From Oegoconia quadripuncta (taxonomy: Eukaryota; Arthropoda; Insecta; Lepidoptera; Autostichidae), in assembly GCA_949316235.1 (NCBI GenBank), contig OX438742.1:10296815-10360814 (forward strand): a stretch of 64,000 nucleotides of DNA, given 5' to 3'. The notes below the pieces were generated by a model that saw only the letters and a list, made by a program, of their open reading frames with translations, had not been told where the DNA came from and did not search any database. How positions within the stretch are numbered: the stretch's first letter is position 1; each line of letters opens with the position of its first letter. Both the position numbers and the translations under genes were made by a program. Of the stretch, positions 53,961-64,000 are shown piece after piece.

Positions 53961-56632
53961 GATGATGAAGCCTATTTTAGGGCGAGCCTTTTAACACCTC
54001 AATCAGCCTACGCTGCTCCTAAAATCCATGACACCAGGGCGATTTCGCATTTCGCTGAAAATCGGGACGATACCAAAGTGACAAAAACAGTGGTAAAATT
54101 TTTATCGGAAATGAAATGAAAAAAATAAATCCTACAAGAAACGATGATACAAAATGAATTATAGTACTATACACCAGTAGTCTCGGTGAGTAACAATTAA
54201 TTTGCAAAAATTTGCAAATATATTTCTTTTAAAGAAGACGAGAAAGGAAGCGTTTATTTATTGAGGCCAATAGGTTATTTTAAAATGTTGTTTTAAAAAT
54301 AAATAATCTGTCTACTCTGTCGTCGCGTTCGTAAATGCGCAGGAAATTGGAAGGTAAGCTTTTAATTATTATTTTCACATGAAAAAAGGATTACTCGTCC
54401 GTTATTATCTGCTTCTTCGTTCCTCCTATTCGTCTCTACCAGGAAATCCAAAGCATAATAAATTGTAGTTCCGTTAAATCAGAATCCCTTTTGAAACAAA
54501 ATTCTTGGAAATAGACCTGTGTGCTTGGATAGGAACTAAAAAATTTCCTAGAAACTTGCTTCAAATAGGTCATTGCAAGCTTCTCCCTGTACATTCAGTA
54601 CACCTAACGCGATGATACTTGTAGACCTATTCAGGAGAATTCACTAAAATATCATAACTGCTGCCGTTTTTCAGAGTAAACTACTTAATTGGCAACTCTG
54701 AAATAGGGTCAGTTTACCAAGGGATTCCGGACTAGGGCTGCGCTCCGAGTTTAACTAACCCTGACCGAGCCCAGCGCGACTAATGACAATGGATACTTAC
54801 CTACTTGTATAGAGTATACTTCTCTCAGTGTTTACACAAAGTTTCAGCAAGTCAAAACGGTATTTAAGCCAGGAATCAGAATAATGAACCGTCGGCTCTT
54901 TAAAATATGTGGAAGAGAATTCCTCCTGTAAATTAACAGCAAAATTAATGAACGCTGAATGCTTTTCTTCTCTATTATTAAAAGCAGTATTATTTCTTTT
55001 TTAGAGCTCCGTAGTCAACAAAGAACCCTTATAGAATAGAACGTCTGTCTTTTTTGTATACATGAAAATTCTTAACGAAGTGAAAAGGAAAACTATTACG
55101 GCTAAGTGGGCTTTACAAGTTAACGAGTAGTAGTCGGAAAACTAAAAATTATTTATCAAATATTAAAAAGTCCCCTTCTAACTTGTCATATTGTGATGGA
55201 CAACTACGGAAACCTATACTGCTCGTGACCGGTTTCTTCTATTGTTTTGTTATATTGACTGCACTGACGAGTTAATTAAAAGTTATCTTTCGATTGCTAG
55301 CAAACAAGTAGTTTTAAATTTCTTCGTACAATGTTGCCAAAGCGATATTATGTCACATTTATTAAAGTTTCTCTATAGTTGCTCTTTAAATTGGAAAAGG
55401 AAGTATTTCAGTTAATATAACATCATTTCTCTGTTGTTGTAGTGACTTTGTTTACTCGTAGCCTCGTGTTTGCACTGCTGAATATTTTCATTTCGCATAC
55501 CTAGTTGTCGGGTATGCGTCTCACTTCTTACCTATGTGCTTTCTGCGATACATTAGAGAGAGACTTGTTGTAACTTCGGATTTTTAAACAAAACCCCCCA
55601 AAAAATTAGCAATTGCAATGGATTTTAATATATTGTTGGCACGAGGTCGACCTTGGTTGCGTTATTGATTTTAAAAATTACTTTGTAGTTTTACAATCAT
55701 TTAAATTATGTATGCAAATTCTAAAGTGAAAGTTTTATCATATGTAATAACGAATAACTTTCTGGCTAGTATATTCTGATAGCCCTCTACTTTATAGCCC
55801 AGTTTAATACAAATTAAGTTTTCTGAAGAAATTTTAAATGTTTGTTAACTATCAACGAAACACGACGTGTGTGTGTGTGGCTTTGTCGGGATATATCTGA
55901 GTAATGCGTTGGCCAATTTGAGTCCGGTTTCTTTTATATTAACGACTAAACTAGAGGAAAGGATGGCTATGTTTGATTGGTTCAGTGGCTCTAATAAAAC
56001 TTTATACCTATAAGCTGAATACATAGACCTAAAAAGTTAGTAGAAAACATTTTCGAAATATCGTATTTAAAAGAATATATTGCATTTCTCTGTTACTATG
56101 GAAAACTAAAAATCGCTTTAATTTAGTTTCAATACAATTTTTTTCGAAATTTTGTAGATGTACGTAGAACGTGTTTTATGCGTATAAAGTTTATGCGATG
56201 TATTGAAAGTTTGTATGGGATAGCGTGCGGTATAAACCCTCTTAAATTAACAGAGTTGGTTCATATATTTGGAGGAGCAAAGTGTTTCTGAGGTTTTTCT
56301 AAATTCCCCATTTATAGTTCTTGATAAGTACTTTAGTATATTTTTGAGATAAGTAATTGCGCTCGCGGTCGCCCCGGCCCGGCGACACAGTAAAAGGCTC
56401 ATCAGCGTGACATCAGTAGACGTTAGTAAAATTTGTAACTAAAAAAAAAAATATCCTGAAACGTTCGTAATTTTCAGAGAAACCTTAATTTGTATTATAT
56501 AGTTTATCTGCTTAGGACTGCATATAGGAGTACAAACCTAGTTCTTCAGCAAACCGACAAGATATAATAAATTATGGCAAGGGTTTCCATCTCGAAGGTG
56601 GTTCTTTTGTGTTGAGAAGAAATAATAATTTA
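53961..56632. other. 2.7 kb without recognisable features
   Basis: A small GC island occurs at 56357-56385 (CGCTCGCGGTCGCCCCGGCC) without donor or frame. Another GC-richer spot is at 54736-54781. Otherwise AT-rich. Confidence 0.4.
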
Positions 56633-56948
56633 ACCGCCTCCGTGGTTCAATGTAAACAACATAGGATTTACGAATCGGAAGTCGCGGTTTTGATCCCCAG
56701 TTTAGCACTCGACTTGGTTGGTGGTAGGGTATTTTAAATATACGCCTGGCTAGCTACCACCAGTTATCTAAATCTACCGTCAAGCAGCAATTTTAATAAC
56801 ATTGTTGTGTTCCGGTTGTCAAAGATAAGGTAGCCAGTCCCCCAACTAAGATGGGATTTCCGGCTCAGTACGTTTCCACCTTCGACCTCATCTTCACTTA
56901 ACATCAGGTGTTACTGAAGTCAAGTTCTAACCCGTTGTACATTTATAA
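56633..56948 (+). mobile_element. SINE-3, full length
   Basis: Head ACCGCCTCCGTGGTTCAATG; B-box remnant GGTTTTGATCCCC; all body blocks present; tail AACATCAGGTGTTACTGAAG followed by a short A-rich end. About as diverged as the 29.2-kb copy. Confidence 0.9.
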
Positions 56949-58248
56949 AAAAATATTAAAAAATAATATGCGGGTGTATCTTGTATCAATTAAAGTATTT
57001 ATATTTTATACTATTTTATAAGTAGTAGACAATCGGCTTTCACAAAAGAGCTTTAAAAGCCTTTTCAAAATGTATTTACATTGGCTTCATACTCTTGGCA
57101 TATTCTTTTCACAATAAGCTTAAACTTTGCTCACTTTTTCGCGAGTCTTTTTTGTATTGTTTCGCGTCGTTTCGCTTTAAGCTGACTTATGGTTGGACGT
57201 GAAGTATACAACATAGAAAGATGTCTGCCGGCACAATACCCTCTGTGAATATATAAATTACTTTATATTCTCGGGTAAAAACGGTCACAAGTTGACATCG
57301 AAGTTATAACCTAAATGGCTTTCTTTTCTGTGATCGCAAATAGATAAGTCTGTAAACACAAAATATACTACATTAATTGAGAACCAAGCAACGATTAATG
57401 GGGGTTTTACTCAAATTAACTACGTAGGCCTAAATAGTTATTACAAGGGTTATTTCGATAATTATAATCGGGGACCGAAACTATCATGAATGTCGTTGAA
57501 GTCAAATACCCATTCAAAAATCGCAAGTCGAAGACATAGATTGATATGACGGTAACCGTACAGAAGTCTCGCTCTCGAATACAAAATGTGTTTAGGTACA
57601 AAATAATAATAAAACAATGTAAAAACCTACAAATTCCATTCTTTCTATCGCGTAACTCTACCTGGGTTTGATGATGGAACATAATGCTATCGTGTGCATA
57701 AAAATAATTACGTACGTATAAGGACTTGGGGTGATACAAAATATGAACACAAGTTGCTTTAATGGTGGCCGTTTAATGTCCGTCTAAACTTACTGGATAA
57801 ATGATAGGTGCATACACCTTACAATTTAGTACAGGGAAAGCTGATTCATACACTACATACAAAGTTGTGTGTCCATGTGGCGGGACATAGCCGAGCTCTA
57901 TGTGAAATATAGGAATCGAATTGCAAAACCTCATACCAATATGCGCGCTCCGCTGGCTTTAGACCGCATATTCGTTTGATGCACATATTGGAAAATTGTA
58001 CTAATAGAGAACACGTACAATGTTACGTGAATTGACGGTAACGAATATCCGATATTGGTAGGCAAATATGGTAATAATAATATTTACTTTAAAATGCGAA
58101 TGCCTATTTGTTAAGATTTATACAGTACGCAATCATACCACGGAATGTTTGAAAATGTATTGCTTACTTTGTTGAAATATTTTATTAAAAAATATATAAT
58201 AGGTAGTATTAGAATTACAGATTTACAATTACAATTTATTACAATTTC
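56949..58248. other. 1.3 kb without recognisable features
   Basis: The 107-codon antisense frame at 57416-57739 is unrecognised. Confidence 0.4.
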
Positions 58249-58298
58249 GGTTACTCCACCGACAAGAGCGTGGCTCTTAAATAAGAAGAATTAGAAGA
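58249..58298 (+). mobile_element. Retroposon tail fragment, family J
   Basis: GTTACTCCACCGACAAGAGC and a GAAGAATTAGAAG end. It faces the inverted copy at 58538-58632 across the Helitron. Confidence 0.65.
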
Positions 58299-58322
58299 GA
58301 AGTATTATAATATATATAATCA

Positions 58323-58651
58323 ATAGTTTTCCACCCGCGGTTTCACCTGCGTGGAATAAATTTATCGCGGAAATTTGTTTATCCTGCGGGAACTACTCAC
58401 TTTATCGGGTTAAAAAATAACCTATGTCTTAATCCAGGGTATGTTCTACCTATATAGAAAAATTTCATCCAAATCCGTTCATCGGTTTCCCCGTGATTGA
58501 GCAACAAACAAACAAATAAATAAACTTTCGCATTTATCTTCTTCTTCATTTAAGAGCTATGCTCTTATCGGTGGAGTAATGACCACGTCTCGTACCTTCC
58601 GAACTCGTTTTAACCTCTTGGTACGTAATAATCATTTATAATATTAGTTAG
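58323..58651 (-). mobile_element. HEL copy split by a retroposon tail
   Basis: The family blocks run 58323-58537 (hairpin CGCAGGTGAAACCGCG, then TATCCTGCGGGAACTAC and ATTTCATCCAAATCCG), break at CGCATTTAT, and resume with AATATTAGTTAG at 58640-58651. The CTAG end is mutated. The break holds a 95-base insertion. Confidence 0.8.
58538..58632 (-). mobile_element. Family J insertion with 7-bp TSD
   Basis: On its own strand it ends ATAGCTCTTAAATGAAGAAG. CATTTAT at 58531-58537 is repeated at 58633-58639, a clear target duplication, so this is a retroposed 3' fragment that landed in the Helitron. Confidence 0.8.
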
Positions 58652-58664
58652 TAAAAATTGAAAT

Positions 58665-58772
58665 GAGACAGATGGTGTAGTGGGTAGTGCTGTCAGCGAA
58701 ACCAATGGTTGTAGATTCGAATCGAATTCGAATTAGGGGTTAAAATTTGTGTGATGAATATGAACACTTATT
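58665..58772 (+). mobile_element. SINE-1, 3' truncated
   Basis: The head (GATGGTGTAGTGGGTAGTGC) and TGTGTGATGAATATGAACAC are present. The B-box region is scrambled into two TCGAAT copies with an added GAATTC. The body is lost after ACTTATTC, where family K sequence begins. Confidence 0.75.
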
Positions 58773-58782
58773 CTTCTTCTAG

Positions 58783-58997
58783 GTTCTAAGGTATATTCTC
58801 CGACGCAAAAAAATTCACAGTGGTAATTTTAATCATATATTCTATGTTTTATTACTAACTATCGAAATGTATCTAAAGCAAGCTACCGATTTGTTACATT
58901 TTTTTATTGTATCACTGACAGGTACTCTTCCCGTGTGCAAAAAATCTCGGCCTTTAAAATTATAGGAAGTTGAAAGTGGACTGGACTACTAAGCTCA
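58783..58997 (+). repeat. Family K duplicated segment, copy 1
   Basis: TTCTAAGGTATATTCTCCGACG, then TATGTTTTATTACTAA, TATCACTGACAGGTACTC and CGGCCTTTAAAA all recur in the same order and orientation at 62.6 kb. No coding frame and no terminal repeats. Moderately diverged. Function unknown. Confidence 0.75.
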
Positions 58998-60087
58998 GGT
59001 CATAAGTAGTAATAATATTTATATTTAAGATACAATTTGAAATCACTATTAATTTAGTGTGTTAACCAACACTATTTTCCGGGACAGCAATAAATGTATA
59101 CATTAGAATTTCACATAAATCCTGCTTGTATGCTCCATTAGTTCATCACAAACTGCATTTCCTTTTGAAATAAAGAATATTTCTCGATTTGCATAGAATA
59201 TTAGCCTAAGAGAAAATACCAATAGTCAAAGTCAAAGTCAAAGTTTTCAAGGAATTATGTTTCCATCAGGCTTGGGTTGTAGGGGCGAAAAACTTTACAA
59301 GAATGGCGTAAAACTTCAAGAAGATAACATAATTCTTCTTATTTACCAACATTTTCACACTTAATAAATTAATTAAAATAACGATTGGATGTAAGAAAAT
59401 AATTGACACATTTTTTGAGTACCTTCATTGGATATTTTCACTCAGTCAATACCAACATTCTCTTTGACTAAACTATTATCAGAAACGAGTTATTACAAGC
59501 AATTGAGAAATTATAACAACTGATTGGTCACAAAGGATTCTGCTCAACAGTTATTTGATATTCCTTTAGTTCTTTGATAAACCAATATTGACAGATGCAT
59601 TTCCAGTTAATATTGTGCAGCAGTTGGCTGAACTGGAAACATTGTAATTTATCGTATTTCTCTGTCACAGCAAGCATTTTAATTGAGTCTGCGATTCTGC
59701 CGTAGTCAGTTTTACGGAGCTGTATTTTAGTTAAAAAGTTGCAACAATTTTTACGTGGATTTCGTGTGCCCTGTTAGAATCGGCTTTGACTGAATACAAA
59801 TACTCCTATACGATATAACATATTGAGGTGGTTTAGACAATCTGTAAAAACCGGTCAAGTGCGTGTTTGACCACGCGTAGACAACATACCCGGAATACAC
59901 ATTTAAAAATACAAAGAAATTTTACCTGTGAATTACTAACGGTTAGAAAATTATTTATTCTTCATGCTACATTAAAAACCCATAAAACAATTGTTTTTAA
60001 TCCTACATTCCTAAATATAGTTCCTTACTCGTTCCCGGCTAAAACGACTTTTGCTGATCGCATTACATCATACTAATTTATGTAATA
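58998..60087. other. No gene; GTCAAA microsatellite
   Basis: AGTCAAAGTCAAAGTCAAAG at about 59225-59243 is likely the tail of an antisense LINE of the 52.6-kb kind. The body to its right is not recognisable. Confidence 0.45.
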
Positions 60088-60326
60088 CTATCTTTCCACC
60101 CGCGGCTTTGCCTGCGTGGAATAACTTTATCGCGGCAATTCATTTATCCCGCGGGAACTACTCACTTTATCGTGTTAAAAAATATCCTATGTCTTAATCC
60201 GACGTATATTCTACCTATATATCAAATTACATCCAAATTCGTTCATCCGTATCGCCGTGATGGAGCAACAAACAAACAAATAAACAAACATCTAAACTTT
60301 CGCATTTCTAATATTAGTTACCTAGA
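60088..60326 (-). mobile_element. HEL Helitron-like copy
   Basis: Hairpin CGCAGGCAAAGCCGCG intact; CTAG changed to ATAG. The 5' end shows a 6-base interruption (CTAGGTAACTAATATTAG on its own strand). All internal blocks are present. Confidence 0.85.
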
Positions 60327-60577
60327 TGATATGATTAATAGAATACTTAATATTTGTACCTTAAACTCATATGATCTAAAATAGGACTCACAAAATGGCT
60401 AAAACCATCGGCCTATGTATTTGTTAAAATAATTAACATAGATATAATATACAATAGATTTTTACCTACAAAGATTAAATCGTAGAACCAAAACTAACAA
60501 ATGAACTAAATAAAAAGATAAAAATAACAATAAAAATACCAGCAAATGGATATATACCAGATGATGAGTTTTTTTAC
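60327..60577. other. No feature seen
   Basis: AT-rich; nothing recognised. Confidence 0.5.
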
Positions 60578-60826
60578 TGACGACCTGTTTGGTGTAATGG
60601 TTAGAAACTCTGACTGCTGTACCAAAAGGTCGGCGGTTCGAATCCTGCTAGGGGCATTTAGTATGATGAATACAGACATTCCCCAGTTATGGATGTTTTT
60701 CATTATGTATTTATTTACAAAAAATATATGTATTTGTATAGTTTATCAACTATCTGGTATACATAATACAAGCCTAGTTGCTTAGTGTGGAACTAGATGA
60801 CGCTGTGTGTATGTGCAAAGATAAAA
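60578..60826 (+). mobile_element. SINE-2, full length
   Basis: TGACGACCTGTTTGGTGTAATGG, TTAGAAACTCTGACTGC and the B box CGGTTCGAATCCTGC, then the full body and AACTAGATGACGCTGTG tail with a short A/GATA end. Best reference for the SINE-2 head in this window. Confidence 0.9.
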
Positions 60827-62635
60827 AAAAGATAAATAGGTAGTTTAACTTTTTTCTTCAAAACCATCATCGACGCACGCGCCGGCCGGAGATTAATATT
60901 CGAAGGGTTCCTATCATGCGAAATTTATTTGGAATTCATTATTTTCCCCTCATCCGGTATATACATGTAATCATGTAAATCTGATTAGGGTTCTATCTAG
61001 TGCCATTGGCCAAAAACTTGCTGGAGAAGTCTTTGTCATTAATTAACACATGTATATATACATACACTCATACATTTACATACTCACATACACATTTTAA
61101 GTTAATGGGTTATTATTTTTCATTTATTTTGCTATGGAGAAGCGGGGTTATCTAACACAAGTATACTTAAAGAAAACCCCAACACTAAATATGTTAGGTA
61201 TCTATGATAATGAAAATAAATTTTACAACACCAACTACATGTCATAATTTGGTCGACTATTACTCCTAATTTAGTAGTCTACTTAGTAAGTAGTCTCACA
61301 CAGTAAGTCTACTTAGCTGTGGTGATAATAATAATACGAGTTGAAACCAGCAGACAAAAATTATAAGAATGAGCAGACTGCATTCGATTACTTGACCTTT
61401 ATCACCCAATCAGTTTTACTGGAAATATTTTCAATGTTCAGAACGCTTGTACTAAAAATGTATTATATGTATCTATTAGCTCTTGTTACAGTTTACGTCT
61501 ATGGATATTAGGTAAATAAATCTGTGTTACGAAATATTATAATCTTGACTGTATATATTTCTGCTTTCCTTGTTTTATAACATTTAATGATCAGAAGATA
61601 AAGAACATAATAATATCCCAACAAAGTCGTAATTAGGTACTCTCTTTCGAAAAACAAGTAAAGCCAAATCGAAACAATACTTGAACTCATCGCATAACCT
61701 TAAAGGCAATAATGATATACCGTAATTAGATTAGATTTATGTACAGTTCTCTTTTTTTATAATGTATACCTATTAGGAATGACTACCCGGTGAATGCCGA
61801 GTATATTGACGAGATTCCCCAATATATTCGGGGAAACGTGGTTTGCATATTGTGTTATTCGGTATAACCATTCTATATCGATGTGAACTTGTGAAATCCA
61901 AATTAAAGATAATTGTCACACAAATTTATAAACCCGGTTCCTTTGCTATAAAAAGTAGAACCTCCGACCCTTTTCATTTAACCTCGTGCTAAAACTGAAA
62001 TCACATGATGATAACGACATGGAAAAAGACAAGCAAACACACTTTTTCTATAACACATAATATGAAAGTTTAATAAATAAAATAATATTATTATGTAACA
62101 TTGTAAAATTCCTCAAAGTTGTAACCGTTATTATTTCCGTGTTGTTGTTATATCAATTTATAGTCTCCATAACTATCACCTGTGATGGAAATGTTACTTC
62201 CGTTGCTCAGGTTAATTAAGTTATGGCTGCTAACCACTCAGCAAGCTCGCCGCCGGCAGTTGTAGGTTGCATCCTGTTTTTTTTATTGGAAGATTATTAT
62301 TGGATTGGCGCCCGTCATCATAATCCAATCCCTGGTTATGAAGCGTTAAACGTATTATTGGGTATTCCTGGCGTAAACTATATCAAAATTCCATGTTGCT
62401 TCCCTTAATCTAACTACTGGGTATATTTATAGAACAGAGTCAAACGATCGCTGTACACTTCAGAAATACGTGGTGCCTAATTGCCGGTGTAGTAAAAAGT
62501 TCACAATGTATTTTCAATACAATAAAAACACTTTCTAACAATTCAGTAGCTTGCTTCAGGTATAGTATAGGTATTTAGTTAACTGTGAAGTTAGTTAGTT
62601 CTTAATATTTTTTCATATTTTTTTAATAGTTACAA
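60827..62635. other. 1.8 kb without recognisable features
   Basis: AT-rich; the 61-codon frame at 62223-62408 (+) is unrecognised. Confidence 0.4.
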
Positions 62636-62862
62636 GAGTTCTAAGTATATTCTCCGACGGAGTGAAATTCACTGTTGTAATTTTAATCTAATCGTCTATG
62701 TTTTATTACTAAATACCTACTATATCTAAAGTAAGCCACCGATTTCATAGAAAACATTTTTATTCTATCACTGACAGGTACTCCATCCATGTGCTCAATA
62801 GCACGGCCTTTAAAAGCAAGTGAAAAGTGTATCCTCACTGGACTCTCAGCTCAGTGCATGAG
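62636..62862 (+). repeat. Family K duplicated segment, copy 2
   Basis: Same order of blocks as 58783-58997. It ends less than 100 bases before the CpG-rich segment at 62.94 kb. A TTTAAAAG word at 62809-62816 and TCAGT at 62851-62855 lie inside, but their spacing (about 44 bases) is too long for a standard TATA/initiator pair. Confidence 0.75.
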
Positions 62863-62939
62863 ATTGCTCAAAGTACACAACACTGATTTTCAACTCTAAT
62901 CCACTGTTAGCCATATAAACCTCTCTAAAGGCGTGCCAT

Positions 62940-63033
62940 TCGATCAGTGCCAGCGTCCGGCGGCGGCAGTGGTCGGCGGTACACATCCAGTCACTTACAG
63001 TTGCTCAAGGCAGATCGCCGCTCGATAGTGAGT
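62940..63033 (+). promoter_or_regulatory. Third CpG-rich candidate exon
   Basis: Contains GCGTCCGGCGGCGGCAG and GATCGCCGCTCG within AT-rich sequence. Initiator-like TCAGT at 62944-62948 (A at 62946); a GTGAGT donor at 63028-63033, preceded by ATA, a weak exon end. That would give a non-coding exon of about 80 bases. Speculative, but alike in build to the 10.2-kb block. Confidence 0.25.
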
Positions 63034-63268
63034 CTAAACTAACACCCAGTTAACCATAATCAAATTTGCAAGGGGTATGCGGATCCCCGGAACTAGTTTC
63101 GGACTGGGACGACCTGCCATTTAATCCAGGCAGCCGGGAGTTGGGAGCGGTATTTGTTGCGCTCTTTTAGGAAATAATAACATAATCGCTACGTTTTTGG
63201 CAGATTTTGTATTTTAGGTGTAAACCCTCGGGAAAAAGCCATTATATTCTTCTCGACTTATTTTTAGT

Positions 63269-63515
63269 AACCGCCTCTTTGGCTCAAAGTAAACAGCATA
63301 ATGTTTACAAAACGAAGGACGGGGGTTCGATTTCGCGCGGGATACCTGCTTAGTATTGTCAACCCGAACCGCTACCACTATTTTTCTAAGTCTGCTGCTA
63401 GCAGCATTTTTGATATCATTGTTGTGTTCCGGTTGTTTGAGATAAGATAGCCAGTCTCCCAAATCAGTTGATCCTTATCTTTACTTAACAACAGATGTGA
63501 TTGAGGTCGTGCCTA
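63269..63515 (+). mobile_element. SINE-3, internally shortened
   Basis: The head CCGCCTCTTTGGCTCAAAG and a good B box (GGGGGTTCGATTTC) are present. The GGTGGTAGGG and GTTTCCGGGTCAGTACG blocks are deleted or eroded. Tail CAACAGATGTGATTGAGG. Confidence 0.85.
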
Positions 63516-63716
63516 ATAAAGAATCTTCAATAATCATTTTGATGTTGAATGTACACTCTGAAAGAGTAAAACATTCACAGGCCTGCATAATGCAATTTTA
63601 CAATTTTTTGCAAAATTGCAATTCAAATCGTGAAGGATTTTCAATAATTCTTTATTTAGTTACGTAATTACGGAGTTCTACAGTATACTAAAAGTATTAT
63701 CGAAATATATTCATAA

Positions 63717-64000
63717 CTAGCTTTCCACCCGCGGCTTCGCCTGCGTTAGAATAATATATGTTTAATTTGATTATGCCGCGACTCACATTAACAGGATAAA
63801 AATATCCTATGTTTTAACTCAGGGTATATTCTACCTGTATACCGTGTGCTTCATCTTCGACCACATCGTCACTTTCCATCAGGTGAGATTGTGGTCAAAC
63901 GCGTTTATCATAAAAAAAAAACAAATTTCATCCAAATCCGTTCTTCCGTTTCGCCGTGATTCAGCAATAAACAAACAAATAAACAAACAAACATCCAAAC
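63717..64000 (-). mobile_element. HEL copy, cut by window end, with nested tail
   Basis: CTAG|T at the 3' end (63717-63720 as complement) and a hairpin remnant CGCAGGCGAAGCCGCG. The element is interrupted at 63844-63921 and continues to base 64000, where its 5' third leaves the window. Confidence 0.85.
63844..63921 (+). mobile_element. Poly-A retroposon tail nested in Helitron
   Basis: CATCTTCGACCACATCGTC, CCATCAGGTGAGATTGTGG, CAAACGCG and a 10-base A run. It interrupts CTGTATACC...AAATTTCATCC of the Helitron. No clear target duplication. Same 3' sequence as the insertion at 9224-9291. Confidence 0.8.

Noticed and set aside
53793..54119. 108-codon Ile/Lys-rich protein
   Set aside because: It crosses A/T runs and an antisense LINE tail; composition explains the open frame.
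1..64000. A novel multi-gene biological system
   Set aside because: No intact host gene or gene cluster can be read; the structure seen is explained by transposons, microsatellites and possible non-coding first exons.

Overview
This is a stretch of animal nuclear DNA, almost certainly from a moth or butterfly (Lepidoptera). It is strongly AT-rich. It holds no complete protein-coding gene: no recognisable host domain appears in any frame, and the longest open frames are antisense reads of SINEs or chance frames. What can be read is repeats typical of lepidopteran intergenic or intronic DNA: tRNA-headed SINEs, short Helitron-like elements, 5'-truncated LINE ends, and dead mariner transposases.

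Repeat families (labels are mine). HEL: about 220-bp non-autonomous Helitron-like units, 12 copies on both strands. SINE-1 (about 250 bp), SINE-2 (about 250 bp), SINE-3 (about 320 bp) and SINE-4 (about 320 bp) each have tRNA-like A/B boxes or a B-box head. LINE remnants come from at least five lineages: RTE-type, a GVRQG/YADD type (LINE-E), a second RTE-like type (LINE-G), an R1/I-like C-terminus, and Jockey/CR1-like ends. Cut-and-paste relics are two mariner transposase pseudogenes, an 860-bp foldback element with 270-bp arms, an 80-bp TTAA-flanked MITE, and a 172-bp foldback MITE.

Layout. 0-10 kb: SINE-3 copies, two MITEs, a Gag/Arc-like capsid fragment (5.2-5.6 kb), RTE ends and a mariner relic. 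10.2-10.55 kb: a CpG-rich block with an initiator-like TCAGT and a consensus splice donor, the best candidate for a host promoter and non-coding first exon on the + strand. 11.5-15.5 kb: a transposon graveyard (mariner, LINE-E, LINE-G, RTE, R1-like). 16.7-24.9 kb: Helitron copies, an RTE C-terminus, a decayed LINE RT and the young foldback element. 25-36 kb: SINEs, a Helitron inside a tandem repeat that preserves its empty site, and a second CpG-rich segment with splice donors (31.5-31.8 kb). 36-54 kb: LINE 3' ends, many SINE-1/SINE-2 copies and two head-to-head SINE-1 pairs. 54-64 kb: sparse repeats, a duplicated ~220-bp segment (58.8 and 62.6 kb), a third CpG-rich candidate exon (62.9 kb) and a Helitron cut by the window end.

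The simplest reading is the 5' region or a large intron of a + strand gene whose coding exons lie outside the window. This is inference from three CpG-rich, donor-bearing segments. I found no operon, RNA gene, CRISPR array or defence system. The most informative items are transposon mechanics: a built-in empty site for the Helitron family, target-site duplications that date nested insertions, and near-identical arms of a probably recent foldback transposon.
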